From Deinococcus radiotolerans (GTDB lineage: Bacteria; Deinococcota; Deinococci; Deinococcales; Deinococcaceae): a stretch of 64,000 bases of DNA. Within the stretch, counting starts at the first letter, position 1. Each line of letters begins with the position of its first letter. The translations under genes and the position numbers were made by a program. The stretch covers positions 75,473-139,472 of the forward strand of contig NZ_BMPE01000009.1 of NCBI RefSeq assembly GCF_014647435.1, written 5' to 3'. This document shows, piece by piece, positions 34,827-43,627 of this stretch. Under the pieces are notes generated by a model. It made no database searches. It worked only from the letters and a program-made list of their open reading frames with translations, and was not told the origin of the DNA.

Positions 34827-34841
34827 ACGTGATAACGAGTA
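34827..34841 (-). promoter_or_regulatory. Second MarR operator, before the DoxX gene
   Basis: ACGTGATAACGAGTA shares CGT-ATAACGAGTA with the palindrome in the marR promoter (35335-35350), with one mismatch in the core CGTTATAACG. It lies in the 66-base gap between marR and the DoxX gene. It is a probable second binding site of the same repressor. Confidence 0.55.
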
Positions 34842-34865
34842 TTTGTACGATTGAGAAAGATGGTT

Positions 34866-35312
34866 TCAGTCCGTGTCCTGCTGCGCTATTTCTTGAAGAA
34901 GGTCGAGCAGCAGGGCCAGACGGTCGGGCGTCAGCTGCCGGAACTGCTGGCGGTGCAGCGCTGCCACCGGCGCATCGAACTGGTCCACGGTGGCGCGGCC
35001 CTGAGGAGTCAGGCGGGTCAGGAGCACGCGGCGGTCCTGTTCACTGCGCAGGCGCTCCACGAGACCCTGCTTCTGCATGCGGTCAAGCAGCCGGGTGACG
35101 TCCGGGTCTTTGTTGAGGAGCTGGGACGCGACCTCTCCGCAGGTCAGGGCCTGTGCCCCGGCGCCGCGCAGGATCCGCAACACGTTGTACTGCGTCACGC
35201 TTAGGCCCTCAGGCTTGAGCAGAAGCTCCACCTCGTCTTTCAGCCGCAGGGCCAGCACCTGCAGGGTGAGGTACGTGGACTGTTCGAGGTGGCGTGGGTC
35301 TGTGGTCATCAT
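34866..35312 (-). CDS. MarR-family repressor (MhqR-like)
   Basis: A 148-residue winged-helix protein of the MarR family. The fold pattern is clear: GLSVTQYNVLRILRGAG, CGEVASQLLNKDPDVTRLLDRM as recognition region, and the wing RSEQDRRVLLTRLTPQGR. No Cys is present, so it would sense ligand binding rather than thiol oxidation, as reported for MhqR. It is the first gene of the quinone operon and its promoter contains a 12-bp perfect palindrome, which implies autorepression. Two adjacent ATGs (35312 and 35309) are possible starts. Confidence 0.88.
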   Translation of the reverse strand: MMTTDPRHLEQSTYLTLQVLALRLKDEVELLLKPEGLSVTQYNVLRILRGAGAQALTCGEVASQLLNKDPDVTRLLDRMQKQGLVERLRSEQDRRVLLTRLTPQGRATVDQFDAPVAALHRQQFRQLTPDRLALLLDLLQEIAQQDTD

Positions 35313-35329
35313 CCGCTGCTTCCACCGAA

Positions 35330-35358
35330 AATATATTCGTTATAACGAGTAATGTCAA
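35330..35358 (-). promoter_or_regulatory. MarR-controlled promoter with palindromic operator
   Basis: The minus strand has -35 TTGACA (35358-35353), a 17-base spacer and -10 TATATT (35335-35330). The spacer contains TCGTTATAACGA (35337-35348), a perfect 12-bp palindrome extending to a 16-bp near-palindrome (35335-35350). A repressor bound here would block RNA polymerase directly. Confidence 0.8.
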
Positions 35359-35771
35359 TCCGGGCATCTGCGGTGCTCAGAGGTTGACAACAGCACTTCA
35401 CCAGGACCAGAGGCCATCCAGGTTGCACGCCGGGCATGGACGCATCGGCACCAGGCACAGTGCCCCCCGCCTGCACAACGCCATCGGGGCGCGCCGCAGT
35501 TCAGAAGGCCAACCCAGCGCCAGCCTTCACCCTGTTCACTTGACAGACTGATCCACTCCAACCCTCGAACACCCAATGTCCGGCCTGCACAATAGGGCGT
35601 TCCAGCGGCGCTTCAGCACACAGCGCACTCGCAGATCTTCCTGATGGAGCCCACGGGCTCACAGCGGTGACGGAGAGGGCCGCACTTGCGCTGTCAACCA
35701 GTCGACCTGAAGCTGAGCAAACCGCACTCATGCGTCTGGAGGGCAGTCTGCGCGGAAATCCCAGGTGATCG
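35359..35771. other. Intergenic region, no supported gene
   Basis: About 410 bases upstream of the marR promoter and downstream of the DUF4956 gene. Short frames are present but none has a ribosome site or family pattern. Confidence 0.35.
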
Positions 35772-36419
35772 TCAGTCCTCAGCAGCCCAGGTTGGTAATG
35801 GCCGCGGGCCCCTATCTGCTGAATCCGCAGGCTCCTGTGGTTGGCGGTAGACCCGCAGGGTCGCGACGTCCTTGACGAAATCGACCTCCGTCACGTCGAC
35901 GCGCGTGATCATCCAGCCGGTTCTGGCGCTCAGGTCGGCCAGCAGGTCGGCCCGGCGCTCCGGGCGGATCAGGTCGACCCGTTCGTACTGCACGGTCTGC
36001 CGCACCTCGCGGGCTTGTGCAGGGAGACCGAGCAGTCGGCCCTGCTCAGCCAGCCCGGTGATCAGGAGCACCGCTCCGTTGACCACAGCGAAATCCAGCA
36101 GGGTGAAGCGCCCCAGGGCGTTGAGCATCGCCAGGGCCGTCACAATGAACAGGTACGTCAGGGCCTTGTTGGAGATCCCCTCGGTGCGGTAGCGCAGCAG
36201 TCCGAACACGGCAAACAACCCGAACCCGAAACTGGCCGGGAGGTCCAGGGTCTTGAGCACGTACGCGACGAGGAAGATCGTCAGTCCGAACATGAACAGG
36301 CTGAACGACAGGTCACGGTCCCGCTGCGCCGGGTAGTACAGCCAGCGGACCAGCACGAGAGTGGCCGCGAAATTCAGTGCTAGCCGGATCAGGAAATCGT
36401 GTGGGAGGCTGGAGAGCAT
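35772..36419 (-). CDS. DUF4956 membrane protein
   Basis: A 215-residue protein with about four transmembrane helices in the first 130 residues and a soluble C-terminal domain. The block GFGLFAVFGLLRYRTEGISNKALTYLF, which lies near residues 65-95, is the hallmark of DUF4956. The ATG at 36419 overlaps the stop of the VTC-domain gene (ATG and TGA share bases), giving tight coupling. DUF4956 proteins are repeatedly found beside VTC-domain and CotH proteins; the role is unknown but a membrane partner of polyphosphate or surface-polymer synthesis is plausible. Confidence 0.85.
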   Translation of the reverse strand: MLSSLPHDFLIRLALNFAATLVLVRWLYYPAQRDRDLSFSLFMFGLTIFLVAYVLKTLDLPASFGFGLFAVFGLLRYRTEGISNKALTYLFIVTALAMLNALGRFTLLDFAVVNGAVLLITGLAEQGRLLGLPAQAREVRQTVQYERVDLIRPERRADLLADLSARTGWMITRVDVTEVDFVKDVATLRVYRQPQEPADSADRGPRPLPTWAAED

Positions 36420-37258
36420 CAGTTTGAACCAGCGGTCGCCTGCCACTGCACCTGGGCGAGTCGTGTCAGGCTCAGCAGCGCCGGTTTGAACGCGTTGCGT
36501 TTGAGGTGCGGGTAGAGGAGGGCGCAGCCGACTCCGTACTTGCTGAACCCCTGCTCACGTAGGCCCAGGTGCCGCGCCACTGCTCGGAAGGGGGAAACGC
36601 TACTCGACGCGGCGCGTTTGAGTTCAATGACGACCAGTCCGTCGAGGCTGCAGGCGCCGCGCGCCGCGCTGAGGGTGAGGTGCAGGTCGAACGTCAGCCG
36701 TTCGTCGTGCGTGCGCCCCACCAGCGTGAGCCGGTCGCACTGCACGGCCAGGGTGGGGGCCAGTGAAGTAGGCGTCAGGCGGGGCAGGTGCGCCTGCACG
36801 AAGGGCGTCTGGCGAATCACGGCGCTGCCGGCGTCGCCGGTCACTGCGACGCGTTCTTTACGGGTGCGCCCAGTGACGTCACGCAGTTTCAGCTCCAGGA
36901 AGGTCTGGCCGGTCTGGCCGTACTGGCGGGTCCGGACCTTGCACCGCCGGGCGCGGCCGTTGTGATGCGCGAGGTACATCGCGAAGTCGGTGGTGTCATG
37001 GTAGACGCTCACGTAGTGCTGGAGCCGTTCCCCCTCGATTTCCAGCGCCTGGTAGTGTGCCGGCAGCAGGCGCAGCACTTCACCCAGGCTGGCCAGACTG
37101 GTGAGGTACTTCTGTTCGACGCGGTCCATCAGCGCGGCGCGCTGCGTATCCGCCAGTGAGATGCTGAGGAAATGAGCCGCGAGGTCTCGGATCGCCGGTC
37201 CAGGCGGCCAGTGCGTCGCCAACGGCAGCGTCGAGTGCGGGGCGCCAATCGCGGTCAC
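36419..37258 (-). CDS. VTC-domain protein (polyphosphate polymerase-like)
   Basis: A 279-residue protein of the VTC/CYTH-like triphosphate tunnel group. Basic and acidic tunnel residues appear in order: RVEQKYLTS, YVSVYHDTTDFAMYLAHHNG, RCKVRTRQYG, FLELKLRDVTGRTRKER and late VVIELKRA. These correspond to the catalytic tunnel of yeast Vtc4, which makes polyphosphate from ATP. It starts with GTG overlapping the CotH stop (GTGA) and overlaps DUF4956 at its end. Bacterial VTC-only proteins of this size are proposed soluble polyphosphate polymerases. Confidence 0.83.
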   Translation of the reverse strand: MTAIGAPHSTLPLATHWPPGPAIRDLAAHFLSISLADTQRAALMDRVEQKYLTSLASLGEVLRLLPAHYQALEIEGERLQHYVSVYHDTTDFAMYLAHHNGRARRCKVRTRQYGQTGQTFLELKLRDVTGRTRKERVAVTGDAGSAVIRQTPFVQAHLPRLTPTSLAPTLAVQCDRLTLVGRTHDERLTFDLHLTLSAARGACSLDGLVVIELKRAASSSVSPFRAVARHLGLREQGFSKYGVGCALLYPHLKRNAFKPALLSLTRLAQVQWQATAGSN

Positions 37259-38577
37259 GGTGCAGGCCACCCTGGCTGGATGAGGCTGCTGATGTTGGCG
37301 TCCATCCACTGCGCGCGGAGGATCAGCCAGGAGCGCAGCCGCTCGACCTCTTCCGGGAAGCGGCGCGCGGTGGGCGTGCCAGGAAGAACGACTGTTCCCT
37401 CGACCGGCCAGCGCGCAAAGTTCCGGCTGGCCGGGTCGGTCAGCCGGCGGGCGTCCCGGTCGAGGTCGGCCAGCACGCTGTCGATCACGCCTGATCGGCG
37501 CAGGTCCTGCCAGCGGGCCACGAACCGCCGCACGAAGGTCGGGTTGTCATACAGCACCTCGGTAAATAGGGCCGTCCGGAAGGTCCAGCCGGCGGGGGCG
37601 TCGAGCGCCGCGGTGCCACTGTTGCCCAGGCCGCGGTCCAGGTCCCAGACCGGACCGAAGACCAGTTTGCCGCCACCCTGCGCGCCGGGGGAGGTGTCGC
37701 GGGTGACGTACGTGCTGGCGTAGAGGGCGTCGGCGTTTTTCAGGTACTCGTTGAGGAGCATGTAGTCCACCATGGCGTCGACGTCCAGGTAGTCGAGGTA
37801 GGAGCGGCCGGGCGCGGCGGTATCAGGATGGTACAGCTGCGCCGCGAAGGCGGTGGTGAACCGCTGAATGTCCAGCAGCGCCGCTGCGCTGAGGTTCTTC
37901 CCTTTGGGCCACTCCACGATGAAGACGGTGCCGGACTCGGGCAGTTTGAAGCTGATGTCGCCAGGCTTGACGCGGTCTGCGGGGGTGAGCTGCAGCAGCA
38001 CGCCGTCCGGCCCGAGGGTGATGCGGCCCGGGGCGACTTCTGGCTTCTCCTCAAGTAGGTACACGCCCAGGTACTGGCCGTTCAGCATGACCTCGACTGG
38101 CACGGTGCGGCTGGCGTTGCGGCCCATGCGGCGTGACAGGTTGTAGCCCACGGCGTCCCGGAGCAGACTGGGATCGGCGTAAGCGGCGTTCAGGACCCAG
38201 CGGCTGCCCGCGGGCAGGCCCAGCAGAGGTACGTCGAGGGCTTTACCGCTCGCGTTCCGCGTTTCGAACAGGTACGACTTTTTTGGGAAGGCCTGCGAGC
38301 TGCTGCCCCGCACCTCAATCCCGATGGGTCCCTGGTAGGCATTGGGCGGGTCGGTCGGGGTGTTGAGGTGCGCGGAGGGTTGGCTGATCACGCCAAGCCG
38401 AGCCGACGTTTTCGGTTCGTTGACGATAGTCCGGCCGGCCGTGTCGAGCGTCAGGATGGGCAGAGCAGAATTGAACTGCGTGGAGGTGACCTGCTGAGCG
38501 GCCAGGGTGGTCTGCCCCTGAGCGCCGCAGCCCAGGCCCACGAGTAGACCCAGAAGAAGGACGCAGTGACAGTTCAT
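37255..38577 (-). CDS. Exported CotH-family protein kinase-like protein
   Basis: A 440-residue protein with an N-terminal signal sequence (MNCHCVLLLGLLVGLGCG) and a CotH domain. CotH blocks are present: EVRGSSSQAFPKKSYLFETR, LLRDAVGYNLSRRMG, VEVMLNGQYLGVYLLEEK, LLNEYLKNADALYAS and FGPVWDLDRGLGN, which include the ATP- and metal-binding residues of this atypical kinase family. In Bacillus spores CotH phosphorylates coat proteins; here a cell-surface target is likely. First gene of a three-gene operon with VTC and DUF4956. The ATG at 38577 lies seven bases after a leaderless-type -10, which supports this start. Confidence 0.87.
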   Translation of the reverse strand: MNCHCVLLLGLLVGLGCGAQGQTTLAAQQVTSTQFNSALPILTLDTAGRTIVNEPKTSARLGVISQPSAHLNTPTDPPNAYQGPIGIEVRGSSSQAFPKKSYLFETRNASGKALDVPLLGLPAGSRWVLNAAYADPSLLRDAVGYNLSRRMGRNASRTVPVEVMLNGQYLGVYLLEEKPEVAPGRITLGPDGVLLQLTPADRVKPGDISFKLPESGTVFIVEWPKGKNLSAAALLDIQRFTTAFAAQLYHPDTAAPGRSYLDYLDVDAMVDYMLLNEYLKNADALYASTYVTRDTSPGAQGGGKLVFGPVWDLDRGLGNSGTAALDAPAGWTFRTALFTEVLYDNPTFVRRFVARWQDLRRSGVIDSVLADLDRDARRLTDPASRNFARWPVEGTVVLPGTPTARRFPEEVERLRSWLILRAQWMDANISSLIQPGWPAP

Positions 38578-38584
38578 TGTTCTC

Positions 38585-38590
38585 AGAATA
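38585..38590 (-). promoter_or_regulatory. Leaderless-type -10 element of the CotH-VTC-DUF4956 operon
   Basis: The minus strand reads TATTCT seven bases before the ATG at 38577, with no Shine-Dalgarno. Confidence 0.45.
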
Positions 38591-39007
38591 GAGGCCAGGT
38601 GGCCGTCAGGGCTGACATGACCTTGACCGAACACCTGCTGCTTCTTGAGAAGTTCTTCACAGTGGCAGAAACGGAGCGCCCTGAAGGCGGTGTGATCAAC
38701 GCAGCTGTGTCCAGCACCCCGGTGGGGGGGTGGCCGGAGTGCTCATGGAGAGGGGGTCGGGACGGATGATTGAACTGCCTGAGGGCCCGGGAAACGGCTC
38801 TCCAAAGTGGCCTGTCTTCCGCCCTGCCTGATTGAGAGATTCACGCCACCGCTCCGCGGCGACGTCAGGCGTGCACAGACCATCCGTACCTTCCGGTTCC
38901 ACCGCGTGGCCCCCGGGCCGATGAAGCGAGCTCAGCGCGAATCCGGCGCCCAATGCGGCGGCCGATGTCAGGCGACGCCGGTCAGGCCCGCGTCCTGGGT
39001 CATGAGC
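38591..39007. other. Intergenic region, no supported gene
   Basis: About 420 bases between the CotH operon promoter and the end of the SDR gene. No gene or regulatory element is recognised. Confidence 0.35.
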
Positions 39008-39847
39008 TCAGTTCCCGACGGCCCGTTCGCTCAGTGTCCAGAGTTGCTGCGCTGCGGCGGCGTCCAGTGCCGGCCGGGCCGGCCGGGCGAGCCGTTCATC
39101 CGCGAAGTACCCCCCGCTGACCGCCAGGCTGGGATCGGTGGCAACGCGCAGACTCGTTCGCGCGCCCTGCTCCGGGGTGCGCGTGAAGCGCTCAGACAGG
39201 TGCGTGCGGCCCAGGAGACGAAACAGGCCGGCTTCCGAACCGGTGATGTCCTGCGCGAATCCCGAGCGCACAAAACCTGGGTGGACGCTGTTGCTCAGCA
39301 GTCCAGGCTCGCGCCGGGCCAACTCGCGGGCGAAGAGGATGTTCGCCAGTTTGCTGTGCGCGTACGCCCGCTACCCATTGTACCCGCGTTTGAACTCGGG
39401 ATCCGTCAGGTGCGGGCGCACGAACTGGTGCGCAACCGATGACACCGTGACCACCCGGGCGTTGCCTGAGGCGCGCAGCAGGGGCAGCAGCTCCTGGGTC
39501 AGCAGGAACGGGGCGAGGTGATTGAGCGCCCACGTCTTCTCGATCCCTTCGTGAGTCTCCTGTCGGCGGCTGTACATGGCGCCCGCGTTGTTCACTAGGA
39601 CGTCAAGCCGGTCCTCCCGCGCCCTAAATTCCTCAACAGCCCGGCGCACCTGCGTCAGCTCGGACAGGTCCGCGATCAGGTGACCGGCCGCGCCCACCTC
39701 CGACGCGACCCGGGCGGTCTTCTGCAGGTCGCGGCCCACGATCACCACGCGAGCCCCCAGTTGAACAAGGCCACGGGCGGTTTCCAGTCCAATGCCATTG
39801 GTTCCCCCGGTGACCAGGGCGGTTGTGCCGACCATGCGCCGCGTCAT
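39008..39847 (-). pseudogene. SDR-family oxidoreductase interrupted by one in-frame amber codon
   Basis: An intact-looking short-chain dehydrogenase/reductase of about 279 codons apart from one TAG at 39373-39371. The NAD(P)-binding [21 protein letters not shown], the catalytic Ser region VVTVSSVAH and YAHSKLAN with the catalytic Tyr and Lys are all in one frame; the stop lies at the W-like position in YNG-stop-RAYAHSK, so TGG to TAG is the simplest origin. It resembles retinol-dehydrogenase/WW-domain-oxidoreductase-like SDRs. The ATG at 39847 follows TACCCT by five bases, supporting that start over a GTG at 39898. It is a recent pseudogene, a sequencing error or a read-through gene. Confidence 0.75.
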
Positions 39848-39852
39848 ACCCC

Positions 39853-39858
39853 AGGGTA
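39853..39858 (-). promoter_or_regulatory. Leaderless-type -10 element of the SDR gene
   Basis: TACCCT on the minus strand ends five bases before the ATG at 39847. No Shine-Dalgarno. Confidence 0.4.
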
Positions 39859-40274
39859 CCAAGCGTGCCGCCAGGACGATCAGGGGGGCGATGGTCACGT
39901 GACCGAACGGAATCTTCTAAAGCGGTATCTGTGATCCAACCACATCTGGGGTCGTGCTAACCGTCGGAAGAATAGAACTCTGAGCAACGCAGTTGCCTCG
40001 CAGGTTAGGTCTGTGGATTTAGCGGCACCTGAATGATTCAGCAGACTGACTCGGTCGGGTCAGGTCTACCGGCCGGGGCAGCTGCTGCGTGGCCGTCCAG
40101 GCAGGGAAGCCTCACCGGAATTTCTGCAGAACCGCACTCAGCGCTTCGGCCCCGGCCGCCAGCAGCCGTGCGGTCCGCCGGGGTAGGCCGCTGCCGGGGG
40201 TGCTGCGGCACTGACCAGATGAGCTAGTGTGCGATCCATCACGCCACACGCGGGATGACGGAGGGACTGGGCGG
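39859..40274. other. Divergent intergenic region, no supported gene
   Basis: About 415 bases. It contains the Shine-Dalgarno GGAGGG of the next gene near 40261. No other element is recognised. Confidence 0.35.
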
Positions 40275-43250
40275 ATGACCGAAGGGGTACAACTGCACGT
40301 TCAGGTGCCGGGCCACCCGGGCAGGCCAGCCGTGGGCCTGGACCTACTTGGCCCGTTCCGTCTCGCGCTGGACGGTCAGCCGATCGAGATCCGGTCGCTC
40401 AAGGGCCGGGCCCTGCTGAGTGTCCTGGCGCTTGAGGGCGCTACGTCCCGCGAGCGACTGGCGACCCTGCTGTGGCAACGTGAAGATCAGCGGGCGCTGT
40501 TGAGTCTACGGAACGCGTTACTGGCGATCCGGCGGGACCTGGGCGCGCATCAGGGGGTGCTGGGCGTGGATGGCCGGCACCTGAGTCTGCTGGGCCCGCT
40601 GGACTCTGACGTGTCCCGGATGGCCGCCGTCAGCGGGACGGACCTGATCAGCCTGTGGCGGGGTCCAGCCCTACAGGACCTCACAGTGCGCGACTCACCC
40701 CCGTGGGACGAGTGGCAGGACCGCCACGCCGCGGCCCTCACGGCGCGGTACGTCCGGTGCCTGCACGACGCGGCCCTGAAAGCGGCCCGCGCCGGCGACC
40801 TGCGCCTCAGTGAGCGGCTCGCCACGCATGCCCTGAGCGTGGACCCCCTGTCCGAGGAAGTCGCCTCGCACCTCATCCACCTGTACGCCACCACTGACCG
40901 GCCCGACGCGGCGCGGCACCTGTCCGAGCAGTTCAGGCGCGAGGTCCAGCCGGCGCTGTTCACGCCCGTCCAGGCGCCGTCCATTCAGATCACGCGTCCG
41001 GCGCCCATCACGCTCCCGACGCCACTGACGTCGTTCGTGGGGCGCCACCAGGAACGGCATCTGCTGCTTGAGGCCCTGACCGCACCTGATACTCGCCTGG
41101 TCACGGTGTACGGCCCGGGTGGCATCGGGAAAACCCGCCTCGCCGCTGAGGTCGCGCGTGCGTTCGCCGCGCTGCCGGGCGTGACCGGCGTCGTGCACGT
41201 GGATCTGAACGAGCTCAGCCGCCCTGGCGACCTGGCCGGCGCCCTGGCCGAACGCCTGGGCCTGCCGCCCTCCCGGGACTTGTGGCCGGATCTGCAGCGC
41301 CACCTGGAACAGCAGCACGCGCTGATTGTCCTCGACAGCTTTGAAGGTGCCCTGTCCGAGACCCCGGCCCTGCTCAACCTGCTGCGGCACAGCCCTCGCC
41401 TACGGGCGCTCGTCACGTCCCGGCAGATCCTCGGCTCCGACGCCGAGACCGTGCTTCATCTCGGGGGCCTCTCCCTGCCCGACCCGGCGGCCACGTGGCC
41501 CGCGGGTTACGGGTCCGAAGCGGTGCAGCTGTTCGAACAGCGTGCCCGGCAGGCGAACCTCGCCTTCTCCCTCACGCCTGAACTGCTGCCCCTGGTGGCG
41601 CGGGTGTGCCGGGATGTGGACGGGACGCCGCTGGCCCTGGAACTCGCCGCCGCCTGGCTCCGGTACACGACCCTGACCGACCTGGCCCACGCTTTGGACA
41701 CCGACGTGCTGGCCCTGGCCTCACCCCATCACGACCCGCCGCCCCGCCACAGTTCCATGCGGGCCGTTTTCGAGCAGTCCTGGCAGCGCCTGACGGCTCG
41801 TGGACGCTCGGCCCTGAGCAGTCTGGGTGTCTTCCCGGTCAGTTTCAGCAGTGCGGCGGCGTTGGCCGTCACGGCACTCGGCCCGGCCGACCTCCAGGCG
41901 CTGATTGATGACAGCATGCTCAGCTTCGACGGGCGCCGTTACCGTTTCCATCCACTTCTGCGGCAGTTTGTTCAGGAGCGGCTGCGCGAGTCACCCGCTC
42001 TGCACCGCACGCTGATGGACCGGCACGCCGCGTACTACCTGGATCAGCTCGGGCAGCTGAGCGCCGCGGCCAGCGGGGGCCTCTCTGAGTCCCTCCTGAC
42101 GTTCCTCCGTGCCGAGGAAGGGCACGTGCTGCAAGGCGTCGAGTGGAGCGCTGCCCAGGGTGACTACGCCCGGCTGCCCGGCATCGTCGAGGCCATCCAG
42201 TGGGATTTCGCGCTGCGCAGCCGGGTGGCCGACGCGCTGACCCTCCTGCGGCGCCTGCTGAACCAGGTGCCGCCTCAGGAGGTGCGCTGGGCTCACGTCC
42301 GCGCGGCACTCCTGACCTCCCTGGGCTGGTACGAACAGTTCGTCGGGGACCTGAACGAGGCGCAGGCCCTGTGCACCGAGGCGCTCGAACACGCCCGCCT
42401 CGCCGGGAATGACCTACAGATCTGCCGCGCGGCCAGCGGGCTGGGCGAGGTGTACTTCCGCACGGGCCGCTCCTGGCTAGCCGTGCCGCTGTTCACGGAA
42501 GCGGCGCGCCTGGCTGGGCAGGACGCCGTCCGGACGTTCCGCATCCAGGCGAACCTGGGTGCGGCGCTCGCCTTCACCGGTCAGCTCAGCGAGGCCCGCA
42601 AGACATTCGAGGCCACGCGCCGCGCCCTGGACTCCGGCCGGGTAAACCAGCCCATGGACGCCGTGATCCACGCGGCCCGCGAGGGCGTCGCGGCCATGGA
42701 AGCCCTGGACTTCACGCAGGCCGTCACGGCCTTCGAGCGCGGCCTGACACAGGCCCAGCGCATCCACTCCGAAGGGCAGATGTGGGGCCTGCGCGGTTGG
42801 CTGGCAGCAGCGTACGTGGAGCGCGCCCAACAGCTCGGCACGCCAGAGGACCTGCTAGAGGCGAGGCGCATCTGCCGGGCCGCCCTGGGGCATGACGCTC
42901 GGTGCGCCGACCCGATTCCCCTGGCGCTTCTGCACGGGGTGAACGGCTACCTCGCCCACCTGGTGGGGGACACGGAACTCGCCGGGCGCGAAGTGCGGCT
43001 CAGCCTGCAACTGGCCCTGCGGTCCGGAAGCATCCTCGGGATGCTGTGGTCCATTCCGTTCTTCGTGCAGGTCGTGCACCTGACGGGCAGGCACCGGGCC
43101 GTGTGCGCCCGCATCTACGCCAGTTCCTGCTCTGACCCCTGGACGCGGTGGCACCTGGCCCGCCACTGGCCGGAATTCGCCCAGCACCCACACGCACCGG
43201 ACGATCACACCGACCTGGCCTCCCTCATTGCGGCGCTGCTGGCCGTGTAG
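40275..43250 (+). CDS. Large BTAD / NB-ARC-like ATPase / TPR transcriptional regulator (AfsR/SARP-like)
   Basis: A 991-residue regulator. The N-terminus has an OmpR-like winged helix (about residues 15-100; LDLLGPFRLALDGQ, LKGRALLSVLAL, LATLLW) joined to a BTAD helical domain (about 105-240). An AAA/STAND-type ATPase follows with Walker A GPGGIGKTRLA (near 279-289), LIVLDSFEG as Walker B and DGTPLALELAAAWL as the GxP region. The remainder is helical TPR-like repeats (about 590-990). This is the layout of AfsR-type and LuxR/MalT-like STAND regulators, which respond to ligand by ATP-driven oligomerisation. GGAGGG precedes the ATG. Target unknown; no biosynthetic cluster is adjacent. Confidence 0.87.
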   Translation: MTEGVQLHVQVPGHPGRPAVGLDLLGPFRLALDGQPIEIRSLKGRALLSVLALEGATSRERLATLLWQREDQRALLSLRNALLAIRRDLGAHQGVLGVDGRHLSLLGPLDSDVSRMAAVSGTDLISLWRGPALQDLTVRDSPPWDEWQDRHAAALTARYVRCLHDAALKAARAGDLRLSERLATHALSVDPLSEEVASHLIHLYATTDRPDAARHLSEQFRREVQPALFTPVQAPSIQITRPAPITLPTPLTSFVGRHQERHLLLEALTAPDTRLVTVYGPGGIGKTRLAAEVARAFAALPGVTGVVHVDLNELSRPGDLAGALAERLGLPPSRDLWPDLQRHLEQQHALIVLDSFEGALSETPALLNLLRHSPRLRALVTSRQILGSDAETVLHLGGLSLPDPAATWPAGYGSEAVQLFEQRARQANLAFSLTPELLPLVARVCRDVDGTPLALELAAAWLRYTTLTDLAHALDTDVLALASPHHDPPPRHSSMRAVFEQSWQRLTARGRSALSSLGVFPVSFSSAAALAVTALGPADLQALIDDSMLSFDGRRYRFHPLLRQFVQERLRESPALHRTLMDRHAAYYLDQLGQLSAAASGGLSESLLTFLRAEEGHVLQGVEWSAAQGDYARLPGIVEAIQWDFALRSRVADALTLLRRLLNQVPPQEVRWAHVRAALLTSLGWYEQFVGDLNEAQALCTEALEHARLAGNDLQICRAASGLGEVYFRTGRSWLAVPLFTEAARLAGQDAVRTFRIQANLGAALAFTGQLSEARKTFEATRRALDSGRVNQPMDAVIHAAREGVAAMEALDFTQAVTAFERGLTQAQRIHSEGQMWGLRGWLAAAYVERAQQLGTPEDLLEARRICRAALGHDARCADPIPLALLHGVNGYLAHLVGDTELAGREVRLSLQLALRSGSILGMLWSIPFFVQVVHLTGRHRAVCARIYASSCSDPWTRWHLARHWPEFAQHPHAPDDHTDLASLIAALLAV

Positions 43251-43627
43251 GATCAGTGGCTGCGCGTGGCTGGGGTAAGCCACGCCACTGCCTGGAACAG
43301 ATTCAGTGCTGACAGGCTCGGTCTCCATCAGCAGGAGTCCGGGAAGCCGAGCTGAATGTGAAGGGCATCGGCACACCTAATGCCAGCACAGCGAGAAAAC
43401 GCCTGCTGCTGCATTCACCCGTCTGGCGCGTCGGGATCCTCCAGCCGCTCCCGGTACGTTCCGCAAGTCGACTCATCTCTCGGGCTGCCCAGCTCGCGCG
43501 CCTGGAGCTGATGGGCCCGACGTCTAGCTCCCTTATTCAGGTCCTTTTCGATGTGCGGGACACTTCCCCGCATCAGCTCAGAGCGGCCTCGCCTGACCTC
43601 TGGAGTGGTGCACCATTCCTGCTTTCT
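43251..43627. other. Convergent intergenic region with a hairpin
   Basis: GCGTGGCT (43264-43271) pairs with AGCCACGC (43278-43285) across a six-base loop, fourteen bases after the regulator's stop. It lacks a T run but is well placed to end both convergent transcripts. The remaining 340 bases hold nothing recognised. Confidence 0.45.

Noticed and set aside
39929..40100. Searched for a tRNA or small RNA gene in the less GC-rich gap before the AfsR-like gene
   Set aside because: No cloverleaf with a T-arm GTTCRA motif or acceptor pairing could be drawn.
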